From ATX-6F1 sp943369485 (GTDB lineage Bacteria; Cyanobacteriota; Cyanobacteriia; PCC-6307; Cyanobiaceae), in NCBI GenBank assembly GCA_943369485.1, contig CALRNH020000004.1, forward strand, positions 62,001-126,000: a DNA stretch of 64,000 nucleotides, given 5' to 3'. The stretch's first letter is position 1. Each line of letters opens with the position of its first letter. Of this stretch, positions 24,798 to 34,265 are shown in pieces. Both the position numbers and the translations under genes were made by a program. The notes beneath the pieces were generated by a model that saw nothing but the letters and a program-made list of their open reading frames with translations, searched no databases and was not told the DNA's origin.

Positions 24798-25874
24798 GTG
24801 CGTCACGACCCCAGGGGATTGGTGATCGAACCGCTGCAGGGTTGGCATCTCCCCCTGCTGCAGGAGGCCGCCTACCTGGATCTGCAGCTGCTGTTGCAAC
24901 GAGCGTTGTTGCTGCAGGGCCCGGACTGGCTGCTGAGCTTGGTGGCCCCCCGTCGGCCCCTGGCGCCCCAGGTGCTGGTGGCCTCGGGAGCCGATCAGCG
25001 TCTGGTCGGGTTGGTGGTGAGCCAGCGGCTCAACCGCAGCGGCACCTGCTGGGAGCTGCGTCACCTGCGCGTGGCTGTTGGCGAGACAGCCGATGGCGAG
25101 GCAGCCGGCGGCGAGGCGGCCGGCTGTGGCGATCGCCCGAGCAAGCTGGCGGTGGAAACGGCCCTGCTGCGGGAGGCGATCCAGCGCAGCCGTGGCGCGG
25201 CAAGCTGGATCGCCAGCGCCTCCAGCCTCGACGGTGACCGCCTGGCCCTGCTGCGCCAGCTGGGCTTCCAGCCCCAGCGCACCGAGATCCTGTGGCGCTG
25301 GTCTCCCGCCACTGTCTCCCCTGAACTGGCCGCGCTCCCGGCTGATTTGCAGGTGCGGCCCCTCCAGCGCCGCAATGCCCCCCTGCTCTGGCACCTGGAG
25401 CAGGCCGCCTGTCCGGCCCACCTGCGCCAGCTGCTGGATCGCCGCGTCGAAGACCTGCTCGACCACAGCGCCGCCCCCAGCCTGTTGCTGATCGATAACA
25501 GCCGCCGCCAGGCGGTCGCGGCCGTGCGCCGACTGCGCAGCGACCCGGGCCAGTCCCTGCCGGAACTGGACCTCACCATCCATCCCGGTTGGGAGCACCT
25601 GCTCGGGGCGCCGGTGGAGCGCCTGATGGGGGAGGCGGCCGCTGGCCTTGATGGGGTGCTGCTGCGCAGTGATGTGCTCGATCAACCCCGCAACGGCTGG
25701 CTGCGCCGTCTGGGGCTGCGGCCCGAGGGGGAGGAGGTGCTGATGGCGCGCAGCGTCTGGCGGCGCCAGGAGCCCCAGCCCTCCCGCCATGCGGCTCGCC
25801 GGCTGGAGGCGATGTTGGAGAGCTGGCAGCCCCGTCGGCGGCCCCTGCCCACCCCCGTGCTCCAGCCCCGTTGA
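24798..25874 (+). CDS. GNAT-like hypothetical protein, two tandem halves
   Basis: Conserved-type cyanobacterial protein, 358 aa, likely related to N-acetyltransferases. Both halves have the pattern of a GNAT fold (ELRHLRVAV..LLRQLGFQPQRTEILWRW, then VRPLQRRNAPLLWHLEQAAC..LRRLGLRPEGEEVLMAR), but no clear acetyl-CoA loop is seen, so activity is unproven. A low-complexity GETADGEAAGGEAAG segment at ~95-109 looks like short tandem growth. GTG at 24798 is used. Its stop overlaps the ruvX start (TTGA). Confidence 0.6.
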   Translation: MRHDPRGLVIEPLQGWHLPLLQEAAYLDLQLLLQRALLLQGPDWLLSLVAPRRPLAPQVLVASGADQRLVGLVVSQRLNRSGTCWELRHLRVAVGETADGEAAGGEAAGCGDRPSKLAVETALLREAIQRSRGAASWIASASSLDGDRLALLRQLGFQPQRTEILWRWSPATVSPELAALPADLQVRPLQRRNAPLLWHLEQAACPAHLRQLLDRRVEDLLDHSAAPSLLLIDNSRRQAVAAVRRLRSDPGQSLPELDLTIHPGWEHLLGAPVERLMGEAAAGLDGVLLRSDVLDQPRNGWLRRLGLRPEGEEVLMARSVWRRQEPQPSRHAARRLEAMLESWQPRRRPLPTPVLQPR

Positions 25875-26347
25875 AGCCCCGGCCCCAATCCGTGCTGGCT
25901 CTTGATGTGGGCCGCCGCCGTCTGGGCCTGGCTGGCTGCGATCCCCTCGGCCTCACCGTCACACCGCTGCCACCCCTGCTGCGCGGCAGTTACGCCCTCG
26001 ACCTGGCCAAGCTCAAGGTGGTGGTGGCCCAGCGGCGGGTAAGGGCGCTGGTGGTGGGCCTGCCCCTGGATGCGAACCAGCAACCCACCGAGCAGGCACG
26101 CCACTGCCGTCGCTACGGCGAACGCCTCGCCCACGACCTGGATCTGCCCCTGGCCTGGGTCAACGAGTACGCCAGCAGCTGGGCGGCCTCGGATCGCCAT
26201 CACCTGCACGGTGATCGCAGCGGCGCCCTCGACAGCGCCGCCGCCGCCCTGCTGCTGGAGCAGTGGTTGGCGGAGGGGCCTGAGCCGCTTCCGGTCGGGG
26301 CGGCGGCCATTGATTCTGGCCACAGGGACCACGCTGATTCATTCTGA
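25871..26347 (+). CDS. ruvX: RuvX/YqgF Holliday-junction resolvase-like nuclease
   Basis: 158 aa, RNase H-like fold. LALDVGRRRLGLAGCDPLG is the first strand with the catalytic Asp. VVGLPLDANQQPTEQARHC is the family mid block, and AWVNEYASSWAA / DSAAAALLLEQWL carry the other acidic residues. YqgF proteins process Holliday junctions or pre-16S rRNA ends. Starts with TTG at 25871, overlapping the preceding stop; a rare start but the only one that keeps the first strand. Confidence 0.9.
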   Translation: MKPRPQSVLALDVGRRRLGLAGCDPLGLTVTPLPPLLRGSYALDLAKLKVVVAQRRVRALVVGLPLDANQQPTEQARHCRRYGERLAHDLDLPLAWVNEYASSWAASDRHHLHGDRSGALDSAAAALLLEQWLAEGPEPLPVGAAAIDSGHRDHADSF

Positions 26348-26366
26348 GGGGGTCTGAACTCCCACC

Positions 26367-26918
26367 ATGAGCGCCGAAGGCCCCTCCATCTCAGGATCCG
26401 GTGACGTGCCCACGGTGCTGGTGCGTGACAGCGGCAGGGAGCTGCTGTGTTTTCTCGAGCAGCTGATTCCCCTCGACGGCCACGACTACGCCCTGCTCAC
26501 CCCGGTGGACACCCCGGTCTGCCTGGTGCGTCTGGAGGACGATGCTGAACCGGAGGTGATCGAATCGGTGGACGCGGCCGAGCCCATCCTCTCGGTGGCC
26601 GATGTGGTGCTCCAGGAGCACGACCTCACCCTGGTGCGCTCCGCCGTCACGCTCACGGTCAGCGGGGAGCTTGAGGAGCCCGATCCCGATGACTTCGACG
26701 ACGAGGAGGACGACCTCGACGATGACACCGACGCCTACGAGCTGCTGATCCAGTTCCGCGCCGACGACCAGGAGTACGGCTTGTTCATTCCCCTCGATCC
26801 CTTTTTCGTGCTGGCCCGGATCACCGACGGTGAGGCAGTGCTGGTGGAGGGCGAGGAATTCGAGCGGGTTCAGCCCCGCATCGAGGCCGAGCTCGAGGAG
26901 AGGGAGAGCGACGATTGA
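26367..26918 (+). CDS. DUF3727 family acidic protein
   Basis: 183-aa protein limited mainly to cyanobacteria and plastids; function unknown. Family blocks: VLVRDSGRELLCFLEQLI, DYALLTPVDTPVCLV, then a very acidic hinge (DPDDFDDEEDDLDDDTD, about residues 112-128) and AYELLIQFRADDQEYGLFIPLDPFF. ATG at 26367 lies 19 bases after ruvX, and the stop overlaps the next TTG start, so it sits in a tight operon ruvX-DUF3727-yqeG-proB. Confidence 0.85.
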   Translation: MSAEGPSISGSGDVPTVLVRDSGRELLCFLEQLIPLDGHDYALLTPVDTPVCLVRLEDDAEPEVIESVDAAEPILSVADVVLQEHDLTLVRSAVTLTVSGELEEPDPDDFDDEEDDLDDDTDAYELLIQFRADDQEYGLFIPLDPFFVLARITDGEAVLVEGEEFERVQPRIEAELEERESDD

Positions 26919-27427
26919 ATCTGCCCCAGCTGCTGCAACCCAACTGGCTCGCCAGCGGCACCCTGGCGGAGCTGTCGCTGGAGCGGCTGCTGGCGGTACC
27001 GCTGCGTGCGCTGGTGCTCGATGTCGACCGCACCCTGCTGCCCTCGCGTCGCAAGGAGTTGCCGGCGCCGATCGAGGCCTGGCTCCAGCGGGCCCAGCAG
27101 CATCTGGAGCTGCGGCTGTTCAGCAACAACCCCTCCAAAGCGCGCATCGGCGCCGTGGCCGAGCGGATCGGGGTGCCTTTCACCACCTCCGCCGGAAAGC
27201 CCCGCCGCGGTGCCCTGCGCCGGGTGCTGGCCGAACTGGACCTGCCCCATGAGCAGGTGGCCCTGGTGGGTGATCGGCTGTTCACCGATGTGCTGGCCGG
27301 TAATCGGCTTGGTCTCTACACGGTTCTGGTCAAGCCGGTTAACAGGGCCGGCCAGCCTTGTGAGCGCGACCGGCTTCAGAACTTCGAGCTTCGCCTGGCC
27401 CGCTGGGTGGGCAGCGACCTGGGCTGA
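26915..27427 (+). CDS. YqeG-family HAD (type IIIA) phosphatase
   Basis: 170 aa. HAD motifs: LVLDVDRTLLP (motif I, nucleophile and acid Asp), LFSNNPSKA (motif II) and LVGDRLFTDVLAG (motif IV), with the basic AGKPRRGALR between. YqeG-type proteins are small HAD phosphatases; the plant relative cleaves phosphatidylglycerophosphate, which makes a role in PG synthesis plausible here (inference). Start TTG at 26915 overlaps the DUF3727 stop. Confidence 0.88.
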   Translation: MNLPQLLQPNWLASGTLAELSLERLLAVPLRALVLDVDRTLLPSRRKELPAPIEAWLQRAQQHLELRLFSNNPSKARIGAVAERIGVPFTTSAGKPRRGALRRVLAELDLPHEQVALVGDRLFTDVLAGNRLGLYTVLVKPVNRAGQPCERDRLQNFELRLARWVGSDLG

Positions 27428-28548
27428 TGGCCGTGCGCCGTGTCATCAAGGTGGGAACCAGCCTGCTGCGTGGTGATCAGCGCCGCGGCACCGAGCAGGT
27501 GATCGCCGATCTGGCCGCCAGCCTCAGCCATCAACGGGCCCAGGGCCACAGCCTTGCCCTGGTCACCAGCGGTGCGGTTGGGCTGGGCTGCCGCGCCCTT
27601 GAGCTGCCGGGGCGCCCGAAGGAGGTCGAGGCCCTCCAGGCCGCTGCCGCGGTGGGTCAGGGACGCCTGATGGGCCTCTACGACGCCGCCTTTTCAGCCC
27701 ACGGTCAAACGGTGGCCCAGGTGCTGCTGACCCGCGGCGATCTCGCCTCCCGCCGCCGCTACCAGAGCGCCTGCCGCACCCTGGAGCAGCTCCTGGCCTG
27801 GGGCGTGGTGCCGATCATCAACGAGAACGACACCCTCGCCACCCACGAACTGCGCTTCGGTGACAACGACACCCTCTCGGCCCTGGTGGCGGTGGCGGTG
27901 GGGGCCGACGAGCTGATCCTGCTCACCGACGTGGACCGTCTCTATTCGGGGGATCCCCGGCGCGACGCCAACGCCGAGCCGATCGAGGAGGTGGGCAGCC
28001 TGGCGGAACTGGAGCGGCTCAGCGGCGTGGCCACGGGCGGCGGCCAGTGGGGCACCGGCGGCATGACCACCAAGCTGGCGGCGGCCCGCATCGCCACCTC
28101 CAGCGGCATCCGCGTGCGGCTGGCCGATGGCCGCGATCCGGCCGTGCTCGAGGCTCTGCTGGCCGGCGAGAGCCTGGGCACCGTGTTCCAGCCCAGCCCC
28201 CAGCCCCTGCCCGATCGCAAGGGCTGGCTGGCCCATGCCCTGGTGCCCAAGGGCAAGCTCTGGATCGACCCTGGCGCCGAGCGCGCCCTGCTGGAGCGCG
28301 GCGCCTCGTTGTTGGCGGTGGGCATCCGCCAGGTGGATGGCCGCTTCCAGCGCCGTGATGCCGTGCGCCTGATGGCCCTCGATGGCCGTGAGCTCGGCCG
28401 TGGCCTGAGTGCCCTGAGCAGTGAGGAGCTCATCCAGGTGATCGGGCAGAGCAGTGAGGCGCTGCAGCGCACCCTTGGCGCCGATGTGGGCGATGCGGTG
28501 GTGCACCGCGACCACCTGGTGCTGACCGCCCCTGCGGCCCTGGCCTGA
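27427..28548 (+). CDS. proB: Glutamate 5-kinase
   Basis: First step of proline synthesis: glutamate plus ATP to gamma-glutamyl phosphate. 373 aa, usual length. The amino-acid-kinase domain (1-255) has VIKVGTSLLRG, LVTSGAVGLGCRAL, VPIINENDTLAT, FGDNDTLSALVA and GTGGMTTKLAAARIA. The C-terminal PUA domain spans about 275-360 (LWIDPGAERALLERGASLLAVG). ATG at 27427 overlaps the yqeG stop, so it is translationally coupled. Confidence 0.97.
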   Translation: MAVRRVIKVGTSLLRGDQRRGTEQVIADLAASLSHQRAQGHSLALVTSGAVGLGCRALELPGRPKEVEALQAAAAVGQGRLMGLYDAAFSAHGQTVAQVLLTRGDLASRRRYQSACRTLEQLLAWGVVPIINENDTLATHELRFGDNDTLSALVAVAVGADELILLTDVDRLYSGDPRRDANAEPIEEVGSLAELERLSGVATGGGQWGTGGMTTKLAAARIATSSGIRVRLADGRDPAVLEALLAGESLGTVFQPSPQPLPDRKGWLAHALVPKGKLWIDPGAERALLERGASLLAVGIRQVDGRFQRRDAVRLMALDGRELGRGLSALSSEELIQVIGQSSEALQRTLGADVGDAVVHRDHLVLTAPAALA

Positions 28549-28581
28549 GCCCTGCCCAGGCGCCTGACCATGGGCCCGCCC

Positions 28582-28587
28582 TACGAT
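28582..28587 (+). promoter_or_regulatory. Possible -10 element (TACGAT) before lpxD
   Basis: TACGAT ends 26 bases before the lpxD ATG. The same hexamer precedes acsF (55951). No good -35 is visible. Confidence 0.3.
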
Positions 28588-28613
28588 CCGGCCGCGGCTG
28601 GCGATCGGCGGGA

Positions 28614-29642
28614 ATGCGCTTCAGTGAACTGCTGGCCCGGCTCAGCGAAGGCAACGCCGTCGGTGAGCCCTACCTCGGCGCTGATCCCGAGCTTTCCGGT
28701 GCCGCAGCCCTCGATCAGGCGGGCCCGACGCAGCTGAGCTTTCTGGAGGCGGGCAATGCTCTGGCGGCCCAGCTGGCGGCCAGCGGCGCCGGCGCCCTGC
28801 TGCTCCCCAATGAACCCGCCCTGCACGGCCAGGCCACGTCCGCCGGCCTGGCCTGGGTGGCGTTGAAGAACCCGCGTCTGGGTTTCGCCGAGGCGCTTGA
28901 AGCCCTCTATCCAGCCAAGCCCAGGCCCGCCGGCATCCACCCCAGCGCCGTGATCGACCCCAGCGCTCGCCTGGGCGCCGGTGTGTCCATCGCCGCCCAG
29001 GTGGTGGTTGGAGAGGGCGCCGTGGTGGGCGAGGGCTGCACCCTCCACCCCGGCGTGGTGCTCTACGACGATGTGGTGCTGGCCGGGGGCTGTGAGATCC
29101 ATGCCAACGCCGTGCTTCACCCCGGCTCGCGCCTGGGGCGCCACTGTGTGGTGCATTCCAACGCCGTGATCGGCTCGGAGGGCTTTGGCTTCGTTCCCAC
29201 CGCCAGCGGTTGGCGCAAGATGCCCCAGATCGGCCTGGTGGTGCTCGAGGAGGGGGTCGAGGTGGGTTGCGGCAGCACGATCGATCGCCCCTCGGTGGGG
29301 GAGACCCGCATCGGCGCCGGCACCAAGATCGACAACCTGGTTCACATCGGCCACGGGGTGGTGACGGGCCAGGGCTGCGCCCTGGCGGCCCAGGTGGGCA
29401 TCGCCGGCGGCGCCCGCCTCGGCAATGGCGTGATCCTGGCGGGACAGGTTGGCTTGGCCAACAAGGCCGTGATGGGCGACCGCTCGATTGCCTCCTCCAA
29501 ATCCGGCATCCACGGTGAGGTGGCCGCCGGTGAAGTGGTGAGCGGCTACCCGGCCATCCCCAACCGCCTGTGGCTGCGCTGCTCGGCCGCCTTCAACAAG
29601 CTCCCGGAGATGGCGAAGACCCTGCGCCAGCTGCAGAAGTAG
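28614..29642 (+). CDS. lpxD: UDP-3-O-acylglucosamine N-acyltransferase
   Basis: Third step of lipid A synthesis, adding a hydroxyacyl chain to UDP-3-O-acyl-glucosamine in the cytoplasm. 342 aa. An N-terminal uridine-binding domain (1-105) is followed by left-handed beta-helix hexapeptide repeats (GIHPSAVIDPSARLGAGVSI, then VIGSEGFGFVPTASGWRKM). The catalytic His lies in LVHIGHGVVTGQG. The C-terminal SKSGIHGEVAAGEVVSGYPA fits LpxD. ATG at 28614. Downstream leuB follows on the same strand after 22 bases. Confidence 0.95.
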   Translation: MRFSELLARLSEGNAVGEPYLGADPELSGAAALDQAGPTQLSFLEAGNALAAQLAASGAGALLLPNEPALHGQATSAGLAWVALKNPRLGFAEALEALYPAKPRPAGIHPSAVIDPSARLGAGVSIAAQVVVGEGAVVGEGCTLHPGVVLYDDVVLAGGCEIHANAVLHPGSRLGRHCVVHSNAVIGSEGFGFVPTASGWRKMPQIGLVVLEEGVEVGCGSTIDRPSVGETRIGAGTKIDNLVHIGHGVVTGQGCALAAQVGIAGGARLGNGVILAGQVGLANKAVMGDRSIASSKSGIHGEVAAGEVVSGYPAIPNRLWLRCSAAFNKLPEMAKTLRQLQK

Positions 29643-29664
29643 CCTCTCGCCCAGCGCTACCTCC

Positions 29665-30741
<1,077 letters not shown>

Positions 30742-30817
30742 GTCCATGTCGGTGCGGCCGTCAAGGCCAGGACCGGCGATCTGCGAAACTCAATTTTCTC
30801 TTCTACCCCCTGCGCTG

Positions 30818-31708
30818 ATGTCGAAGCGTCATCCGGTTGTCTCCGTCACCGGTTCTTCCGGCGCCGGCACCAGCACCGTCAAAAAGGCCTTCGAGCACAT
30901 CTTCAAGCGTGAGGGCATCACCCCGGCGGTGGTGGAAGGAGACAGCTACCACCGCTTCGAGCGTGGTCCGATGAAGATCGCCATGGCCGAGGCCCTGGCC
31001 AAGGGCGAGAACTTCTCCCACTTCGGCCCTGAGGCGAACCTGTTCGAGAAGCTCCAGGAGCTGTTCAAGACCTACGGCGAAACCGGTAGCGGCCAGAAGC
31101 GTTACTACCTGCATTCCCTCGACGAGGCGGCCGACCACAATGCCCGCCTCGGCACCAAGCTCGAGCCCGGCCAGTTCACCCCCTGGGAGCCGATTCCCGC
31201 TGATACCGATCTTCTCTTCTACGAGGGTCTGCACGGCGGGGTGGTCGGAGAGGGTTATGACCTGGCCTCCCTGGCTGATCTGCTCGTGGGTGTGGTGCCG
31301 ATCGTGAACCTGGAGTGGATCCAGAAGATTTCCCGTGACAACGCCGAGCGTGGTTATTCCGCTGAGGCCACGGTCGATACGATCCTTCGCCGGATGCCGG
31401 ATTACATCAACCACATCTGCCCGCAGTTCAGCCTCACCGACATCAACTTCCAGCGGATCCCCACGGTTGATACTTCGAACCCGTTCACGATCCGGAACAT
31501 TCCCACCGCGGATGAATCCTTCGTGATCGTGCATTTCCGCAAGGGTGCCCGCGAGAAGTGGGGCATCGACTTCACCTATCTGCTCAAGATGATCACAGGC
31601 TCCTTCATGTCCAGCCCCACTTCGATTGTGGTGGGCGGCGGCAAGATGGGTTTCGCCATGGAGCTGATCCTCACGCCGATCATTCACAACCTGATCCAGG
31701 ATCGTTAG
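30818..31708 (+). CDS. prk: Phosphoribulokinase, class I (proteobacterial) type
   Basis: Makes ribulose-1,5-bisphosphate from ribulose-5-phosphate for RuBisCO. At 296 aa it has the class I P-loop VTGSSGAGTSTVK, VEGDSYHRFERGPMK, FSHFGPEANLFEKL, LLFYEGLHGGVV, PIVNLEWIQKI, INFQRIPTVDTSNPF and LILTPIIHNLIQ. These match the octameric proteobacterial enzyme far better than the ~330-aa class II enzyme usual in cyanobacteria, and the class II redox-Cys P-loop (GDSGCGKST) is absent. ATG at 30818. Monocistronic, 76 bases after leuB. Confidence 0.95.
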   Translation: MSKRHPVVSVTGSSGAGTSTVKKAFEHIFKREGITPAVVEGDSYHRFERGPMKIAMAEALAKGENFSHFGPEANLFEKLQELFKTYGETGSGQKRYYLHSLDEAADHNARLGTKLEPGQFTPWEPIPADTDLLFYEGLHGGVVGEGYDLASLADLLVGVVPIVNLEWIQKISRDNAERGYSAEATVDTILRRMPDYINHICPQFSLTDINFQRIPTVDTSNPFTIRNIPTADESFVIVHFRKGAREKWGIDFTYLLKMITGSFMSSPTSIVVGGGKMGFAMELILTPIIHNLIQDR

Positions 31709-31742
31709 ATCGATCGATGGCGGACTAACCTGCGCTCAGCTG

Positions 31743-32066
31743 GTGGGCCCGGTGAAACCGATTCCGATCACCACTCCGTCGTTCGAGATTCGTGGGGCCT
31801 CCGGTCAGCCGCAGCCCTCGCTGCGCTTTGATCGCATCGACAGCGGACGGGTGATCGCCCAGGCCCGACGCATCTACCTGCTCCATTTCGAGCGTGGTCT
31901 TTGCGGCGGCGAACCCCTCGGAATCGTGCTCAATCCTCAGTCGGCCCAGGGTCGGGTGGTGTTTGATCTGCCGGTGCTTCTGCCCGAGGAGCAGTTCCTG
32001 CCGCTGGAGTTGATCCGCGGCCGCTCCGCCCGTCCCCGTCACCCCCGTTCCCCCTTGCGCAGCTGA
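31743..32066 (+). CDS. Conserved-type hypothetical protein before pilD
   Basis: 107 aa, no recognised domain. Compact beta-rich segments (SLRFDRIDSGRVIAQARRI, LCGGEPLGIVLNPQ, VVFDLPVLLPEEQFLPLELI) end in a basic Arg-Pro tail. GTG at 31743 (or 31752) is the likely start. Its stop abuts the pilD ATG, so co-transcription with pilD-accD is likely. Confidence 0.6.
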   Translation: MGPVKPIPITTPSFEIRGASGQPQPSLRFDRIDSGRVIAQARRIYLLHFERGLCGGEPLGIVLNPQSAQGRVVFDLPVLLPEEQFLPLELIRGRSARPRHPRSPLRS

Positions 32067-32924
32067 ATGGAGCTGACTTCCGTCGCCCCCCTCGACGCCG
32101 CCTTGATCGCTCCAGCGGCTGCAGTGCTCGGGGCCTGCGTCGGCAGCTTCCTGAATGTGGTGGCCTGGCGGGTTCCGCGGGAGGAATCGATCATTTCTCC
32201 CCCCAGCCACTGCCCCCACTGCGGCACCCGCCTGCGCTGGCACGACAACCTGCCCCTGCTCGGGTGGTTGCTTCTGCGGGGGCGCTGCCGCCATTGCCAG
32301 GGCCCGATCGCCATCCGGTACCCCCTGGTGGAGCTGCTCACCGCCGGGCTCTGGGTGGCGGTGGTGCTGGCGGTTCCCTCAGCCATGGGGGCTCCAACCC
32401 CCTGGCTGCTGCTGGCGGCCGGCTGGATGTTCGTCAGTTGGCTGGTGCCGCTGGTGCTGATCGACCTCGACCAGCTCTGGCTGCCGGAACCGCTCTGCCG
32501 CTGGGGAGTGCTCCTGGGCTGGACCGTGACCGCGGCCCTGGGCTTCAGCCAGGGGGAGGCCATCGGCCGGCGGCTGTTGCTGGATCATCTGCTCGCCGCC
32601 GCCGTTGGTCTGCTCGCCCTCGAAGGGCTCAGTTGGCTGGCCGAGAAGGCCATGGGTCAGCCCGCCCTGGGCCTTGGTGATGCCAAGCTCACCGCCCTGC
32701 TGGGGGCCTGGCTGGGGCTCACCGGCATGGCCCTGGCGGTGGCCCTGGCGGTGCTCTCCGGTGCGCTGCTGGGCAGCCTGGGGCGCCTCACTGGCCGCCT
32801 CAAGCGCAACGAGCCCTTCCCCTTCGGCCCCTTCCTGGCGGCCGGCGGCGTGGCCCTGTGGCTGGGGGGCAATGGCTGGTGGCTGCGGCAGTTCGGCGAG
32901 CGCCTGGGCTTTGCGGGCCTTTAA
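32067..32924 (+). CDS. pilD: Prepilin peptidase (A24)
   Basis: Membrane aspartyl protease that cleaves and N-methylates type IV prepilins. 285 aa. GSFLNVVAWRVPREES is the family N-terminal motif. Two CxxC pairs (HCPHCGTRL, GRCRHCQGP) form the zinc site. Catalytic Asp candidates are LIDLDQLWLP and LGLGDAKL. About seven membrane helices. Its TAA overlaps the accD ATG (TAATG). Confidence 0.93.
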   Translation: MELTSVAPLDAALIAPAAAVLGACVGSFLNVVAWRVPREESIISPPSHCPHCGTRLRWHDNLPLLGWLLLRGRCRHCQGPIAIRYPLVELLTAGLWVAVVLAVPSAMGAPTPWLLLAAGWMFVSWLVPLVLIDLDQLWLPEPLCRWGVLLGWTVTAALGFSQGEAIGRRLLLDHLLAAAVGLLALEGLSWLAEKAMGQPALGLGDAKLTALLGAWLGLTGMALAVALAVLSGALLGSLGRLTGRLKRNEPFPFGPFLAAGGVALWLGGNGWWLRQFGERLGFAGL

Positions 32925-33826
32925 TGGCTGATTCCCCCAGGGTCCGCTCCGCCGTGTCGCTGTTCGACTGGTTCGCCGATCGTCGCAAGACCACTCCGGT
33001 GGTGCGTGCCGCCCAGGAACCCGAAGAGGGGGACGGCCTCTGGAGCAAGTGCCCCGAATGCGGCCTGGTGGTTTACCGCAAGGACCTGATCGCCCATGCC
33101 AGCGTCTGCAGCGGCTGCGGCCACCACCACCGCATCGACAGCGACGAGCGCATTCGTTTGATCGCCGACCCAGGCAGCTTCGAGGTGCTCGATGGCGAGC
33201 TCACGCCCACCGATCCCCTGGCCTTCAAAGACCGCCGCAGCTACGCCGATCGCCTGCGGGACAGCCAGCTCAGCACAGGTCTGAAGGATGCGGTGGTCAC
33301 GGGGCTGTGCCGTATCGAAGGTCTGCCTCTGGCCCTGGGGGTGATGGATTTCCGCTTCATGGGTGGCTCGATGGGATCGGTGGTGGGAGAGCGCCTCACC
33401 CGGTTGATCGAAGAGGCCACCGCCCGGCGGATTCCGGTGCTGATCGTCTGCGCTTCCGGCGGCGCCCGCATGCAGGAGGGGATGCTGAGCCTGATGCAGA
33501 TGGCCAAGATCTCCGGCGCCCTGCAGCACCACCGCCAGGCGGAACTGCTCTACATCCCCCTGCTCACGCACCCCACCACGGGCGGGGTGACCGCCAGCTT
33601 CGCCATGCTCGGCGACCTGATCCTGGCCGAGCCCAAGGCCCTGATCGGCTTCGCCGGCCGCCGCGTGATCGAGCAGACCCTCCGGGAGCGGCTGCCCGAG
33701 GGCTTCCAGACCGCTGAATACCTGCAGGACCATGGCTTCGTCGATCACATCGTGCCGCGCACCCGCCTGCGCTCCACCCTGGCGGGGCTGTTGCGGCTGC
33801 ATGGCTGCAGCGCCGTCGCCGCGTAG
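32924..33826 (+). CDS. accD: Acetyl-CoA carboxylase carboxyltransferase subunit beta
   Basis: With AccA transfers the carboxyl group from biotin to acetyl-CoA, giving malonyl-CoA for fatty acids. 300 aa. The N-terminal zinc ribbon has WSKCPECGLVVY and SVCSGCGHHHRI. The crotonase-like core has PLALGVMDFRFMGGSMGSVVG, SGGARMQEGMLSLMQMAK and HPTTGGVTASFAMLGD. ATG at 32924 overlaps the pilD stop; the longer in-frame opening at 32858 lies inside pilD. Confidence 0.97.
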   Translation: MADSPRVRSAVSLFDWFADRRKTTPVVRAAQEPEEGDGLWSKCPECGLVVYRKDLIAHASVCSGCGHHHRIDSDERIRLIADPGSFEVLDGELTPTDPLAFKDRRSYADRLRDSQLSTGLKDAVVTGLCRIEGLPLALGVMDFRFMGGSMGSVVGERLTRLIEEATARRIPVLIVCASGGARMQEGMLSLMQMAKISGALQHHRQAELLYIPLLTHPTTGGVTASFAMLGDLILAEPKALIGFAGRRVIEQTLRERLPEGFQTAEYLQDHGFVDHIVPRTRLRSTLAGLLRLHGCSAVAA

Positions 33827-33848
33827 GCCTGAACCTGGATTGATCGCG

Positions 33849-34265
33849 ATGGGCCGTTTCAGACCGATCAAACGTCTGGTTGCCATGCTGCTGGCGCTGG
33901 TCGTCTGGCTGGGACTGCCCACCGGGGTCGGGGCGGCCCCGCTCGAGTGGCGCTCGGTGGGCGCCACGGCCGAAGGGGAACAGTGGTGGGATGCGGGCAG
34001 CCTGCGGGTGGGCCGCGAGGGCCAGCTCACGGTGCTGAGCCGCTTTCGCCCAGCACCGGACGATTCCGATTCGGAGGCCCGGCCCCAACCGGGCACCCTG
34101 TACATGATGGATCTCGATTGCGTCCAGGGGCTCTACCGAGACACCTCCATCGGCGGTTGGCCCCAGTTCGGCGCCCATTGGCAACCGGCCGGAGGCGATC
34201 CGTTGATTGCCGCGGTGCTGCAGGGGGCGTGTGACGCGGGAGCCCCGCTGCTGGCCGCCCGATGA
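33849..34265 (+). CDS. Secreted hypothetical protein
   Basis: 138 aa. N-terminal RFRPIKRLVAMLLALVVWLG plus an AxA-like site (VGAAP) is a signal peptide. The mature part has PLEWRSVGATAEGEQWWDAGS, LYMMDLDCVQGLYRDTS and DPLIAAVLQGACDAG, a periplasmic-type conserved hypothetical seen in cyanobacteria with two Cys that could pair. ATG at 33849. Its stop overlaps the next ATG (ATGA). Confidence 0.75.
   Translation: MGRFRPIKRLVAMLLALVVWLGLPTGVGAAPLEWRSVGATAEGEQWWDAGSLRVGREGQLTVLSRFRPAPDDSDSEARPQPGTLYMMDLDCVQGLYRDTSIGGWPQFGAHWQPAGGDPLIAAVLQGACDAGAPLLAAR

Noticed and set aside
23514..25790. 758-aa minus-strand frame
   Set aside because: Gln/His/Gly-rich with no family likeness; the plus strand carries the CofE-like and GNAT-like genes.
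26486..26728. Ser-rich minus-strand protein
   Set aside because: It is the complement of the acidic hinge of the DUF3727 protein.
32921..34105. 394-aa minus-strand frame over accD
   Set aside because: Complement of accD and the following secreted protein; no domain signal.
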